Below are positions 24,929 to 34,997 of a stretch of DNA of 64,000 bases, in pieces. The translations under genes and the position numbers were made by a program. How positions within the stretch are numbered: the first letter of the stretch is position 1; every line of letters starts with the position of its first letter. Source of the stretch: WVZH01 sp034430895 (GTDB taxonomy: Bacteria > Chloroflexota > Anaerolineae > Anaerolineales > E44-bin32); assembly GCA_034430895.1 (NCBI GenBank), contig DAOUDW010000038.1:62001-126000 (forward strand), read 5' to 3'. The notes beneath the pieces are model-generated. The model saw only the letters and a list, made by a program, of their open reading frames with translations. It had not been told where the DNA came from and made no database searches.

Positions 24929-26428
24929 TCAACGATCGAAGGCGGACAAGGCTTCGAAGCTGGGCTTCAAAGCAGGATATAAACTCCGGTAGACCGGATA
25001 CAAATCGTTATACACATCTTGCGCATCGGATGGCGCGGTTTGTCCTGTGATGTGAACGACTGATTTGCAGGCCTTTTCCAAATCGCTGAAAGCGCCAGCT
25101 CCCGTTGCGGCGATCAAACCGGCGCCATAGGCCGCGCCCTCTCTCGAATTCACCGTCACGATCTCGACGCCCAGTACGTCCGCAAGAATCTGCCGCCAAA
25201 GCTCGCTCTTTGCCCCACCGCCGGTCACCCGGATTTGGCTTACGTCTGCCAAACCCGCAGCTTTCATCAATTCCAGACTGTCTCGCAGTCCAAATGACAC
25301 GCCTTCCAGGACCGCCCGGGTCATGTGGTGTAGACCATGCCGAACAGTCAATCCTACGAAGGAACCGCGTGCCAGAGGATCGGGATATGGCGTTCGTTCA
25401 CCCGTCAGATAAGGCAGGAACAGTAACCCTTCAGATCCAGCAGGAATTTCTGTCGCGGGCTGAACGAGGTCATCAAAATTCTTCGTCGGTGCAAAGGTGT
25501 CGCGATGCCAACGCAGACTGCCCGCGGCGGACAACATGACCCCCATCAGGTGCCATTTCCCAGGCACAGAATGGCAAAATGAATGCAGGCGTCCTTCTGA
25601 CTCGATGACGACAGAATCTGTCGTAGCAAATACAACGCCAGAAGTACCCAGGCTGAGCGACATGATCCCTTCCAGGACCGCACCGGTGCCTACAGCCGCC
25701 GCGGCTTGATCACCGCCACCCGCCATCACTGGAGTCCCCGGCTTCAAACCTGTTGCTTTCGCTGCCTCCTTGGAAATGCCTCCGGTGATATCCGTTCCCT
25801 CGAAGGTGGGAGGCAGCCACGCCATGTCGATCCCAAGAGCTTTCGCGACCTTCTCAGACCATGTGCGCTGGCGAATGTCGAACAACAACGTGCCGGCGCC
25901 ACCAGCCCGATCGATGGCATACTCACCTGTCAATCGGTAGCGTACGTAATCTTTGGGCAGCAGAATCTTGGCGACCTTTGCATAGATTTCCGGCTCTTCT
26001 TCCTGCACCCAGAGGATCTTCGGTGCGGTAAAGCCCGTCAAGGCATCATTTCCGGTGATATCGATCAACTTGTCTTTGCCCAACCGCGAACGAATCTCAT
26101 CGCACTGCGCCCCGGTTCGCTGGTCGTTCCATAATATCGCCGGTCGCAGTACCTCTCCGTTCTTATCCAGAAGCACAAGGCCGTGCATCTGTCCTGTGAG
26201 GCCGATCCCTTTAACCGACTCGCCGTCCACACCCGACTCCTGCAGTACATTCTGGATGCTCTTGACCGTTGCATCCCACCACAATCCTGCTTCTTGCTCG
26301 CTCCAAAGGGGATGCGGCACCTGGAAGGTGTATTCGGAAGAAGCCACCGCGGTAATTTGACCTTTTTCGTCCATCAGCAAAGCTTTGGTAGCAGTGGTCG
26401 AGCTGTCAATTCCGATAAAATAATCCAT
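24929..26428 (-). CDS. xylB: xylulokinase
   Basis: 499 aa FGGY-family sugar kinase. It begins YFIGIDSSTTATKALL; GLTGQMHGLVLLD, NDQRTGAQCDEI and the FGGY signature region GERTPYPDP.ARGSFVGLTVRHG match xylulokinases. It phosphorylates D-xylulose to xylulose 5-phosphate for the pentose phosphate route. It directly follows xylA in the same direction, supporting xylose as substrate. AGGATAGACG lies before the ATG. Confidence 0.95.
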   Translation of the reverse strand: MDYFIGIDSSTTATKALLMDEKGQITAVASSEYTFQVPHPLWSEQEAGLWWDATVKSIQNVLQESGVDGESVKGIGLTGQMHGLVLLDKNGEVLRPAILWNDQRTGAQCDEIRSRLGKDKLIDITGNDALTGFTAPKILWVQEEEPEIYAKVAKILLPKDYVRYRLTGEYAIDRAGGAGTLLFDIRQRTWSEKVAKALGIDMAWLPPTFEGTDITGGISKEAAKATGLKPGTPVMAGGGDQAAAAVGTGAVLEGIMSLSLGTSGVVFATTDSVVIESEGRLHSFCHSVPGKWHLMGVMLSAAGSLRWHRDTFAPTKNFDDLVQPATEIPAGSEGLLFLPYLTGERTPYPDPLARGSFVGLTVRHGLHHMTRAVLEGVSFGLRDSLELMKAAGLADVSQIRVTGGGAKSELWRQILADVLGVEIVTVNSREGAAYGAGLIAATGAGAFSDLEKACKSVVHITGQTAPSDAQDVYNDLYPVYRSLYPALKPSFEALSAFDR

Positions 26429-26627
26429 CGTCTATCCTCTTTATACGCGCCGCAGCGTTTCGTGCGGTTAATGGAACGACACAATATTTCACTGAATCAA
26501 AATTTTTCTCTTGGTACGGCACAGAACCAATAACGAACAACCATCAAGAATCAGCGCTTTCACACCAATACACAGATCGGTTGTCGACGATAAACATCGA
26601 GTACGAAACGGAATGATTCAAATCCGA

Positions 26628-27794
26628 TTAACGCGTACCCAAAAGCAGATCGACGACGAGTTGATCCAAGCGCTCGTATTGCATACCGCGCGCCCCCAAT
26701 GCCTGACGGTCAAATGAGACTGCCTTTAGATCATTGGCCTTCTTCGCTGAATACGCGCCGGCGAATGCTTTCATTTCGCCATCATCGCTGTTGATTTCTG
26801 CTAGTAAGTCTTGAATTTCCTTATCCTTATTGTATTGTTCGACTTTGTCCTTCAAGATCAAATAGGTGCGCATACAACCGCGTGCAAAATCCTTGACGCC
26901 TTCATAATCTTCCGTTCGGTAGGCGTGCGCATCGAAGTGACGGCTGCCTTCGTAGTTGTAATCTTCGAGCAGTTTGACCAAGAAGAAAGCGCTCTTGATA
27001 TTGACCGCACCGAAGCGGAAATCTTGATCGTATCGACCGAAAGCTTGATCGTTGAGGTCGATATGGAACAATTTACCCGAGTCCATCGCCTGGGCTACGC
27101 CGTGAGTGAAATTCAACCCGGCCATGTGCTCGTGCGCCACCTCCGGGTTCACTCCAACCATTTCCGGATGATCCAATGTTTCGATGAAAGCCAACATATG
27201 CCCCGTGGTTGAGTTGTAGATGTCCCCGCGCGGCTCATTGGGTTTGGCTTCCAGTGCGAACTTGAGATCGTATTTTTTATCCAGGACATACTCGCAGAGG
27301 AAATTCATCGCCTCCCGGGTGCGCTTGATCGCCGTCACAGGATCCTTGGCAGCGTCCGTTTCGGTACCTTCACGTCCACCCCAAAATACATAGAATTTCG
27401 CCCCGAGTTCCACACCCAAATCAATCGCATTCATCGTTTTTTGGAGCGAGTAAGCCCGTACTTTGGGATCGTTCGAGCTGAATGCACCGTCTTTGAATAC
27501 TGGGTCGCCAAAGAGATTCGTTGTTGCCATCGGCACGACGATTCCGGTCTCATCCAGCGCCTTTTTAAAATCGGCGACTATTTTGTCGCGTTCGGCAGGG
27601 GTAGCATCGATGGGAACGAGGTCGTTGTCGTGGAAGTTGACACCATAGGCGCCGACTTCGGCCAGCAAGTGGACCAATTCAACCGGAGATTTTGTCTCCC
27701 GGGTCGGTGCGCCAAAGGGATCACGTCCGATATTGCCCACCGTCCATAAACCAAATGTGAATTTATGTTCAGGTTTTGGATCATATTTACTCAT
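26628..27794 (-). CDS. xylA: xylose isomerase, class I
   Basis: 388 aa, the length of short (class I, actinobacterial-type) xylose isomerases. FGLWTVGNIGRDPFG at the N-terminus, catalytic H55 with D58 (FHDND), and metal ligands E182 and K184 (LEAKPNEPRGD) are present, as are NPEVAHEHMAGLNF and HIDLNDQ. It interconverts D-xylose and D-xylulose. GGAGATG lies before the ATG. It lies between the GH3 gene and xylB on the same strand. Confidence 0.97.
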   Translation of the reverse strand: MSKYDPKPEHKFTFGLWTVGNIGRDPFGAPTRETKSPVELVHLLAEVGAYGVNFHDNDLVPIDATPAERDKIVADFKKALDETGIVVPMATTNLFGDPVFKDGAFSSNDPKVRAYSLQKTMNAIDLGVELGAKFYVFWGGREGTETDAAKDPVTAIKRTREAMNFLCEYVLDKKYDLKFALEAKPNEPRGDIYNSTTGHMLAFIETLDHPEMVGVNPEVAHEHMAGLNFTHGVAQAMDSGKLFHIDLNDQAFGRYDQDFRFGAVNIKSAFFLVKLLEDYNYEGSRHFDAHAYRTEDYEGVKDFARGCMRTYLILKDKVEQYNKDKEIQDLLAEINSDDGEMKAFAGAYSAKKANDLKAVSFDRQALGARGMQYERLDQLVVDLLLGTR

Positions 27795-27938
27795 TGGAAC
27801 ATCTCCTTTAGACAGAATAATGGGGTTTCAATAGTCCGCTCAATGCCAACGTTCTTGGAACGATAATGGCGTTGATTGGCTTCGTCATGAGGTCATTGCT
27901 CGATCGTTCTCCTATCCAGCCATGACGAAAAGGAAAAA

Positions 27939-30257
27939 TTACTCAACGGTAACAGAGCAATTCAACACACGCTCCTTGATGGGTGTCTTGCCCACTCCAA
28001 CAATCTCGATACGACCATCCAGGCGAATATCCTCGGAAGAACTCCCCAACAGTATCCGAACCGGACCGGGTTCCAGCACCAGCTGCAGATCGTTATCATA
28101 GAACGCCAGTTGGTCAGCCTTCATTTGAAAAACAACGGTCTTTCCTTCACCCGGTTGCAGGGATAGACGGATATACCCTTTGAGCTCTTTAATGGGACGT
28201 GGTGTGCTGCCAAACTCGTCATGAATATAAAGCTGGACAACTTCATCACCTTCGATCGAGCCAGTATTCTTAACTCGCAAAGAGATATCCAGAGTGTCCC
28301 CTGCCTTCACTTGCCCCTTTGAAATGGCCAAGTCATGATATTCAAAGGATGTATAGCTCAAACCGTGTCCGAACGGATATAAGGGACTGGTCGTCTCTGC
28401 AACGTAATCCCCATACCAATGAGATTTCGTCCCCGACGGTTTGCGATTGTAGAACAATGGTAGCTGACCAACAGAACGAGGGAACGTTACAGGCAGTTTC
28501 CCGCCTGGATTGAAGTCTCCAAACAAGGTTTCCGCTACAGCCGAGCCTCCCTCCTCACCAGGAAGCCATGCCTCGAGGATGGCATTGGCGTTTTCCGCGA
28601 TCCAGGGCATGGCAAACGGTCGACCGTTGATCAACACAACGACAACATCCTTTCCTGTCTCCAGAATCGCCTTAGCAAGCTGGCATTGGACTCCCGGCAG
28701 TAACAGATCGGCGCTATCACGCGTCTCGCCCGAAGTGCAGAAAGGGGTCATGCCAGAACGGTCCCCGAGGACAAGAAGGACAACATCTGCTTGTTCTGCG
28801 ATCTTGACGGCTTCATCGAAGCCAGAAGTATCGGCGTCGAGGTTGTCACAGCCTTTGGCATAGAACACTTCCGTATCGGGAGAAACCAGCGCTTGTATTC
28901 CTTCGAGGATCGTTGTGATTTGAATGTCGTGACGGGCGAATTCTTTTTCATCGATTTCAGCGAAGGATGAATGCTCCACCGGCAGGAATGTCATCATTTC
29001 CTTCATCGCCGCGTAGGTATAATCGCCTAGTAGATTTCTACCTTCACTGGCATTGGGGCCAATGACAGCCAGCTTTTTAATGTCCTTCGCTAAAGGCAAA
29101 ACGCCATCGTTTTTCAATAAGACCATACTCTCTTGCGCAAGTTTGCGCGCGAGGGCGCGATTCTCATCGGTTTCAAAGGACTGCAGCACACTTCCTTCAT
29201 CTACATAGGGATTCTCAAATAAGCCCAATTCAAATTTCTTTTGCAAGTTACGGCTCACGGAACGATCGATCAGATCCATGGACACTTCGCCCGCTTCGAG
29301 GGCCTTCTTAAGTGGGTCGCCATAACATACAGTCGTGGGCAATTCCACGTCGATACCCGCCGTGAGTGCCATACTGGCAGCCGTGGACTTATCCGGGGCA
29401 GCGAAGTGGAACTTGTGGATCATTTCAATCGCTTCGTAATCCGAAACGATTAAACCATCGAAACCCAATTCTCCACGAAGCAGTTCGGTGAGAACACGGC
29501 GGGAAGCCGCCACGACGACACCGTCCAATTCTGGATAGGCATTCATGATCGTAGCCAGCCCGGCATCGCGAATTGCGGCCTGAAACGGCGGTATAAATAC
29601 CTCGTATACTTCCTGAAGGCCCATGTGAACAGGCGCACAGTTTAGCCCCCCTTGGGATTTGCTGTGCCCGACGAAATGCTTTCCGGTTGCCAGGACACCT
29701 TCGGAAAGCGACTCGGCTTGTAATCCCTCGATGTAAGCGACACCAAAGTGACTAACCAGCGTAGGATCTTCGCCAAATGTCTCTTCCACTCGACCCCAAC
29801 GCACATCTCTGGCAATATCCAACACAGGGGCAAGTGCCTGTCGGGCGCCAATCGCGAGAAGCTGCTTCCGGATTGCCGTGGTCATCGCTTTCGCAAGCGT
29901 CGGGCGGAATGTGGCTGCCAATCCGATCATCTGGGGGTACGTCGTGCCACCGAGCACCATCGCGCCGGAGCAACATTCTTCGTGAACAATCGCGGGGATT
30001 CCGAGACGTGTGTTCTCAAGCAAATGCTTTTGCAACTGATTAACAGCTTTAGCCGCAGATACGGGATCGAGTGTGGATGCGCCAGCGACTCGGGTAATCT
30101 GGCCGATGCCATTTTGTAACCGATCAACAACTTTCTTATCGTCAATCTTTCCCTTGCTCTGCAATTCATATATCCAACAAGAACCGAGCTGGGAAATTTT
30201 CTCATCCAGAGTCATCTGAGATAATACACTATCGATGCGTTGTTTGATTGATGCCAT
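27939..30257 (-). CDS. GH3 beta-glycosidase (beta-glucosidase/beta-xylosidase)
   Basis: 772 aa, cytoplasmic (no signal). The GH3 N-terminal barrel has TGKHFVGHSKSQGG, the nucleophile D273 in GFDGLIVSDYEAIEM, a C-terminal alpha/beta sandwich and a fibronectin III-like domain. The start is set at ATG 30257 because GAGGTG lies just before it; an in-frame TTG at 30284 lacks such a site. It cleaves non-reducing glucose or xylose from imported oligosaccharides. Its place between cellobiose phosphorylase and xylA suggests xylo-oligosaccharides as well as cello-oligosaccharides; the exact specificity is open. Confidence 0.94.
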   Translation of the reverse strand: MASIKQRIDSVLSQMTLDEKISQLGSCWIYELQSKGKIDDKKVVDRLQNGIGQITRVAGASTLDPVSAAKAVNQLQKHLLENTRLGIPAIVHEECCSGAMVLGGTTYPQMIGLAATFRPTLAKAMTTAIRKQLLAIGARQALAPVLDIARDVRWGRVEETFGEDPTLVSHFGVAYIEGLQAESLSEGVLATGKHFVGHSKSQGGLNCAPVHMGLQEVYEVFIPPFQAAIRDAGLATIMNAYPELDGVVVAASRRVLTELLRGELGFDGLIVSDYEAIEMIHKFHFAAPDKSTAASMALTAGIDVELPTTVCYGDPLKKALEAGEVSMDLIDRSVSRNLQKKFELGLFENPYVDEGSVLQSFETDENRALARKLAQESMVLLKNDGVLPLAKDIKKLAVIGPNASEGRNLLGDYTYAAMKEMMTFLPVEHSSFAEIDEKEFARHDIQITTILEGIQALVSPDTEVFYAKGCDNLDADTSGFDEAVKIAEQADVVLLVLGDRSGMTPFCTSGETRDSADLLLPGVQCQLAKAILETGKDVVVVLINGRPFAMPWIAENANAILEAWLPGEEGGSAVAETLFGDFNPGGKLPVTFPRSVGQLPLFYNRKPSGTKSHWYGDYVAETTSPLYPFGHGLSYTSFEYHDLAISKGQVKAGDTLDISLRVKNTGSIEGDEVVQLYIHDEFGSTPRPIKELKGYIRLSLQPGEGKTVVFQMKADQLAFYDNDLQLVLEPGPVRILLGSSSEDIRLDGRIEIVGVGKTPIKERVLNCSVTVE

Positions 30258-30555
30258 TAAACACCTCAAAAAAATCTTCAACAATTACAATGTTCGCAAT
30301 ACCCTACCGAATAGAACCAAACCCTGCCTTGCACCAATTCCCTGACGATCCTTTTCCAGCGGACTTACGTGTATCAAGCAGTTGATTTGCATACCCGCTG
30401 CATTGAGTTAAGTTCATTTCGAGTTAACTTTGGCTGCATTGATTTGAACTACGATACTTTTTAGTTGTCACCCAATGCATGATGTCTAAAAAGATCATCG
30501 TGAGAACAATCTTGGAAAAGCGCATGCAGCTTCAATTTTGTTCTTATTCCCTGCC
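30258..30555. other. long leader between GH94 and GH3 genes with repeated motifs
   Basis: No gene is supported in these 298 bases. A 10-bp direct repeat GCTGCATTGA occurs at 30397-30406 and 30433-30442, 36 bp apart. Between them AGTTAA (30406-30411) and TTAACT (30424-30429) form an inverted pair. The block lies about 140-180 bases before the GH3 start and could be a separate regulatory region; no good promoter is seen. Confidence 0.4.
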
Positions 30556-33018
30556 TTATCCCAAGACGGCAACGACATTGACATCTTGGGTTTGGTCTTC
30601 GGGCAATGGAATTGTGGTTCCGTCTAAGGCACGTCCATTAACTTCGATCTGCACGCCATCACCCGGACCGCGCCTCTCGACTTTGATCAGGTACCGGACG
30701 CCGCGGAAATAGCGTACCGCTTCAAAACCATCCCAATCCGAGGGGAGAACCGGGGCGATTTGCAAACCATCGTACGTCGGACGGATACCCAGAATCCAAT
30801 GTGTGATGGCGACATAATTCCATGCGGCTGTTCCCGTCAGCCATGAGTTCTTCGCTTCACCCTGTGCGGGTGCGTCTTTACCTGCGATCATCTGGGCATA
30901 GATATAAGGCTCGCACTTATGCACATCGCTTATTTCTTCTCTTGCCGATGGATTGGTCAGCAGGTAATACTCGTACGCTTTGTCTCCGCGTCCCACCATT
31001 GCCTCTGCGATCATGATCCACGGATTTGTATGGCAAAAAACACTAGCGTTCTCCTTATACCCTGGTGGGTACGATGAGATCTCGCCCAGATGCAGATAGT
31101 ACCTGGTGAAAGCCGGTTGATGGAGTACAAGTCCATGCGGACTGAGAAGATTTTCGGCAACAGAATCTAATGCCTGCTGTGCACGACCATCCTCCAAACC
31201 TAGACCACCCATCACACACAAACCCTGAGGTTCGATGAAAATCTGGCCTTCATCGTTTTCATGTGACCCTAATACACGTCCAAAATCATCATATGCCCGC
31301 CGGAACCATTTGCCGTCCCAACCATCAGCCCAGATAGCCTCTGCCATCTTTTCAGCCGCCCCAGCATACTTTTTCGCATCGGCGGCTTCTCCCTTACGCT
31401 CCGCGAGCGCATGCATCTCCTGGACAGCGATGACAAATAGCCCGGCAATCATGACACTTTCTGCCACCTTGCCTTCCTTATTGGTCGTTGTCTGGAAAGA
31501 TTGTCCCGGCGAATCGGAAAAGCAATTCAAGTTCAAACAATCATTCCAATCCGCACGGCCAATAAGCGGCAAGTTGTGTGGGCCAATACGATCGAGTGTG
31601 TACTGAATCGATCGCTGAAGATGGTCATAGAGCGGTTCTTCCGTGCCGGGTTGATTATCATAGGGCACGTTCTCATCCAGGATTTCCCAATCACCGGTCT
31701 CTTTTAGATACGCCGCCACGGACATTACCAACCAGAGAGGATCATCGTTGAAGTTGCTGCCAATATCGTTGTTGCCTCGCTTGGTCAGAGGTTGGTATTG
31801 ATGATACGCACCTCCGGTGGGCAGCTGCGTGGCCGCCAAATCCAAAATACGCTCACGCGCCCGTTCCGGCAGCAGCTGCATGAAGCCGAGTAAATCCTGG
31901 TTTGAGTCGCGAAAACCCATGCCGCGTCCGATCCCGGATTCGAAGTATGACGCCGAGCGTGACATATTGAAGGTAACCATCATCTGGTAGACATTCCAGA
32001 TATTGACCATTCGGTTGGTATGCACATCCGGTGTGGTTACCTGAAGCTTGCTGAATATGTCGTCCCAGAAACTTCGTAATTCTTCAAAGGATCGCTTAAC
32101 CTGCTCCGGCTGGAGATATTTTTGAATGGTTGGCAAGACGAGACGCTTATTGATTGTTTGTGAGTCGGGAGGGTCGAATTTCGTCTCTTGTGGGTTTTCG
32201 TGGTAACCCAAAACGAAAATGATCGTTTTTTTCTCTCCGGGCTTCAATTCGAGTTTGATATGCTGTACCCCGACGGGTTGCCAGCCGAGTGCGATCGAAT
32301 TGGACAATTGGCCATTTTCCACAGCCGCAGGTGAATCGTATCCACGGTATGGTCCTAGAAAAGCGTCGCGTTGCGTGTCGAATCCAACGATCGGTTCAGA
32401 GCAAGCCATGTACGCAAAATGATCGCGCCGTTCGCGATATTCCGTTTTGTGGTAGATGATACCATCAACCACTTCGACTTCACCAACGCTGTAATTTCGC
32501 TGGAAGTTTGTGGCGTCATCCATAGCATCCCAGAGATTGAATTCCACGGATGAGAAGATCGATAGTTCCGCCTTCTGCTCGCGGTGATTTGTGAGCGTGA
32601 GCTCCCAGATTTCGAGGTTTTCTCCCATGGGGACGAAATAAAGCGTGGAAGCTTCGATCTGTGCACGTTCAGAACGAATGACGGTGTACCCCATGCCGTG
32701 ACGACATTCATAGGCATCCAGCGGAGTGCGGGTCGGCTGCCATGACGGCGACCAGAATAATGAATCCGCTGAAGAATCAGTGGACCCATCATCTCGCAGA
32801 TAGATATAGCGCCCATTATTGTCCATGGGTGCGTTGTTGTAGCGATAACGGGTTATCCGACGAAGACGTGCGTCTTTATAAAAGGAATAACCGCCAGCTG
32901 TGTTGGAAATGAGACCAAAATATTCTTCCGAACCGAGGTAATTGATCCACGGTAATGGTGTATCTGGGCGTTCGATTACATATTCCCGCTTAATATCGTC
33001 AAAATGACCATACCGCAT
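30556..33018 (-). CDS. cellobiose phosphorylase (GH94)
   Basis: 820 aa, the usual length for this enzyme (about 810-822). The N-terminus MRYGHFDD..REYVI..P.TP.PWINYLGSE and blocks such as MSRSASYFESGIGRGMGFRDSNQDLLGF and AYHQYQPLTKRGNNDIG are characteristic. The catalytic acid is D490 in GRADWNDCLNLNCF. It phosphorolyses cellobiose to glucose 1-phosphate and glucose in the cytoplasm, saving one ATP. It follows the ABC permease genes after 23 bases, so the importer probably brings in cellobiose or cellodextrins. GAGGT lies before the ATG. Confidence 0.96.
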   Translation of the reverse strand: MRYGHFDDIKREYVIERPDTPLPWINYLGSEEYFGLISNTAGGYSFYKDARLRRITRYRYNNAPMDNNGRYIYLRDDGSTDSSADSLFWSPSWQPTRTPLDAYECRHGMGYTVIRSERAQIEASTLYFVPMGENLEIWELTLTNHREQKAELSIFSSVEFNLWDAMDDATNFQRNYSVGEVEVVDGIIYHKTEYRERRDHFAYMACSEPIVGFDTQRDAFLGPYRGYDSPAAVENGQLSNSIALGWQPVGVQHIKLELKPGEKKTIIFVLGYHENPQETKFDPPDSQTINKRLVLPTIQKYLQPEQVKRSFEELRSFWDDIFSKLQVTTPDVHTNRMVNIWNVYQMMVTFNMSRSASYFESGIGRGMGFRDSNQDLLGFMQLLPERARERILDLAATQLPTGGAYHQYQPLTKRGNNDIGSNFNDDPLWLVMSVAAYLKETGDWEILDENVPYDNQPGTEEPLYDHLQRSIQYTLDRIGPHNLPLIGRADWNDCLNLNCFSDSPGQSFQTTTNKEGKVAESVMIAGLFVIAVQEMHALAERKGEAADAKKYAGAAEKMAEAIWADGWDGKWFRRAYDDFGRVLGSHENDEGQIFIEPQGLCVMGGLGLEDGRAQQALDSVAENLLSPHGLVLHQPAFTRYYLHLGEISSYPPGYKENASVFCHTNPWIMIAEAMVGRGDKAYEYYLLTNPSAREEISDVHKCEPYIYAQMIAGKDAPAQGEAKNSWLTGTAAWNYVAITHWILGIRPTYDGLQIAPVLPSDWDGFEAVRYFRGVRYLIKVERRGPGDGVQIEVNGRALDGTTIPLPEDQTQDVNVVAVLG

Positions 33019-33041
33019 GGTACCTCGCTGTGATGTTGGAT

Positions 33042-33908
33042 TTATTCTCGGACTGCGCCCATGGCAATCCCGCTGACGATGTATCGCGAGAATAGGGCGT
33101 AGACGATAAGGATTGGCACGATCGATACGGCAAGACCAACATAAATGGCCCCGTACTCCGTACGATACACATCACCACGCAGCGTTTGTACCAGCATGGG
33201 TAAGGTGTATTTATCGAAAGACGAGATCAAGATAAACGCGTTGAAGAAATTGTTCCAGGCGAACACAAAGGCGAAGATCCCGAATGTGGCCGCTCCTGGG
33301 ATCGCCAGCGGCATCATGATCTTGTGAAAGATTCCCAGTTCACCGGCACCGTCAATCCGAGCCGCGTCAATGAGATCCTGGATCAACATCGACTCGAAAT
33401 ATTGTTTGCCAAAGAACACGCCTGCAGCGTTGGCGATCGTTGGTAAGATGAGGGAGGCGTAATTATCGGTCAACCCCAGTCTGGACATGTACTGATAGAA
33501 ACCGATAATCGAAAGCTGCGCCGGGATCAACACCAGCACGATGATGAAGTTGTTGAAAAACTTCTTTCCCTTGAACTCGTACACCACAAGCGCGTACGCC
33601 GTGAGGAAGGAAAAATATACCGTGATCAGGGTTGTCGTGATGGAAACATACATACTATTGGAGAAACCTTTGAATAGGTTGATTCCCCTGCTTCCCAAGA
33701 AGCGGTAATTTTCCACCAGGTGCGTACTCGGCCAAAAACTGATCCCTTGCTGGATTTCCGTTGTAGAACGAGTTGCATTTACAATTAACATCCAAATCGG
33801 GACGATGGTCATGAGAAGCAGGATAACCAACAACACGTAAATAAACGTACGTGTAAGGTGTAAACCCAACTTTGAAGGTTGGCCGGAAGTCCGTATCATC
33901 ATCTTCAC
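33042..33908 (-). CDS. carbohydrate ABC transporter permease (MalG type)
   Basis: 288 aa with six membrane helices. The EAA loop reads AARIDGAGELGIFHKIMMPLAIPGAATFGIFAF. It is the second permease of a CUT1-type importer. Its start overlaps the end of the MalF-type gene by 4 bases, so the two are translationally coupled. Confidence 0.93.
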   Translation of the reverse strand: MKMMIRTSGQPSKLGLHLTRTFIYVLLVILLLMTIVPIWMLIVNATRSTTEIQQGISFWPSTHLVENYRFLGSRGINLFKGFSNSMYVSITTTLITVYFSFLTAYALVVYEFKGKKFFNNFIIVLVLIPAQLSIIGFYQYMSRLGLTDNYASLILPTIANAAGVFFGKQYFESMLIQDLIDAARIDGAGELGIFHKIMMPLAIPGAATFGIFAFVFAWNNFFNAFILISSFDKYTLPMLVQTLRGDVYRTEYGAIYVGLAVSIVPILIVYALFSRYIVSGIAMGAVRE

Positions 33909-34885
33909 TCCTGTGCCTTTAACTTAGCCATTTGTGCCTGTACTGGATCTAATACCTTTTCTTCTTGCCTTCTTTGCGTCGGAGCTCTTCTTTCTCGCAA
34001 GACATAAAAAATCCCGAGGGCACAGATCGTCGTCATGATAAACACAAGCACGCCAACGGACGACGCCGCGCCGATGTGGCCTTTACTACTCGAGAATTTC
34101 ATATACATGAGGATGTTGTTCGTCATAATGGAACTGCTGGGGCCGCCGCGTTGATCTGTGAGGAGAAATGGTATGTCGAACATCTGCATACCGCCGACAA
34201 GCGAGGTGACGAAAACGTAGATTAAAATCGGCTTCAACAACGGCAAGGTGATACGTCGGAACATCTGCGGACCCGTTGCACCATCGACCATGGCCGCTTC
34301 ATACAAATGCACGGGGATCGCAGCAATACCTGCCATGATAATGATCACAGTTTGCCCAAACCACATCCACCATTGGATGAATATCACCAGGATACGCGCG
34401 ACCGAAACATTCTGGAGAAAGTGCACGGCTTCATCAACAAACCCCAGCTGGACAATGGCTTGATTCGCAGGACCATAGAATTGAAATAAACTGAAGAATA
34501 ACGCCGCGATGGTGGCAGGCATCAACAAGTTGGGCAAGTAGAACAAGGCGCGCCAGAGGCCTACTGCTTTAATCTTCAGCCTGGCATTCGTGAACCACGC
34601 CGACAACAATAACGCGATGCCAATCTGGGGGGTGAAGTTGAGCAGCCAGAGCAACCAGGTATTCGTGATACCCTTCATAAAGAAATCGTCGGCGAACAAG
34701 CGCTTGAAATTTTCCAGCCCGACGAATTCGGCCGAACTCGCATTCATCAAGGTGGTATTTGTAAAACTGAGCGCGAAGGTGTTGTATATCGGATACAAAC
34801 CAAAGACGAGAAAGGCAATGATAAAAGGTGTGATGAAGACATATCCGTAGTGGTTTCTTCGTAACTTGAGGAGTCTCATAACCAT
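33905..34885 (-). CDS. carbohydrate ABC transporter permease (MalF type)
   Basis: 326 aa with six or more membrane helices. The EAA loop reads EAAMVDGATGPQMFRRITLPLLKPILIYVFVTSL. It forms the importer channel with the downstream permease. It is separated from the binding-protein gene by 112 bases holding a 13-bp hairpin. Confidence 0.93.
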   Translation of the reverse strand: MVMRLLKLRRNHYGYVFITPFIIAFLVFGLYPIYNTFALSFTNTTLMNASSAEFVGLENFKRLFADDFFMKGITNTWLLWLLNFTPQIGIALLLSAWFTNARLKIKAVGLWRALFYLPNLLMPATIAALFFSLFQFYGPANQAIVQLGFVDEAVHFLQNVSVARILVIFIQWWMWFGQTVIIIMAGIAAIPVHLYEAAMVDGATGPQMFRRITLPLLKPILIYVFVTSLVGGMQMFDIPFLLTDQRGGPSSSIMTNNILMYMKFSSSKGHIGAASSVGVLVFIMTTICALGIFYVLRERRAPTQRRQEEKVLDPVQAQMAKLKAQE

Positions 34886-34946
34886 TCCTCCTTATACCTA
34901 TTCAACATCGTCCGTACAGTGATGGACGGTAATATAAGAAATTAGA

Positions 34947-34977
34947 GTGGGTCAGTGGGAAATCCCCACTGACCCAC
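34947..34977 (-). terminator. intercistronic hairpin between binding protein and permeases
   Basis: A perfect 13-bp stem (GTGGGTCAGTGGG/CCCACTGACCCAC) with a 5-base loop lies 20 bases after the binding-protein stop. The following minus-strand sequence is U-rich (TCTAATTTCTTAT) without a clean U-run. It probably causes partial termination or 3' end protection, so that the binding protein is made in excess over the permeases. Confidence 0.6.
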
Positions 34978-34997
34978 AACTTTATCGAAATGTGTTA

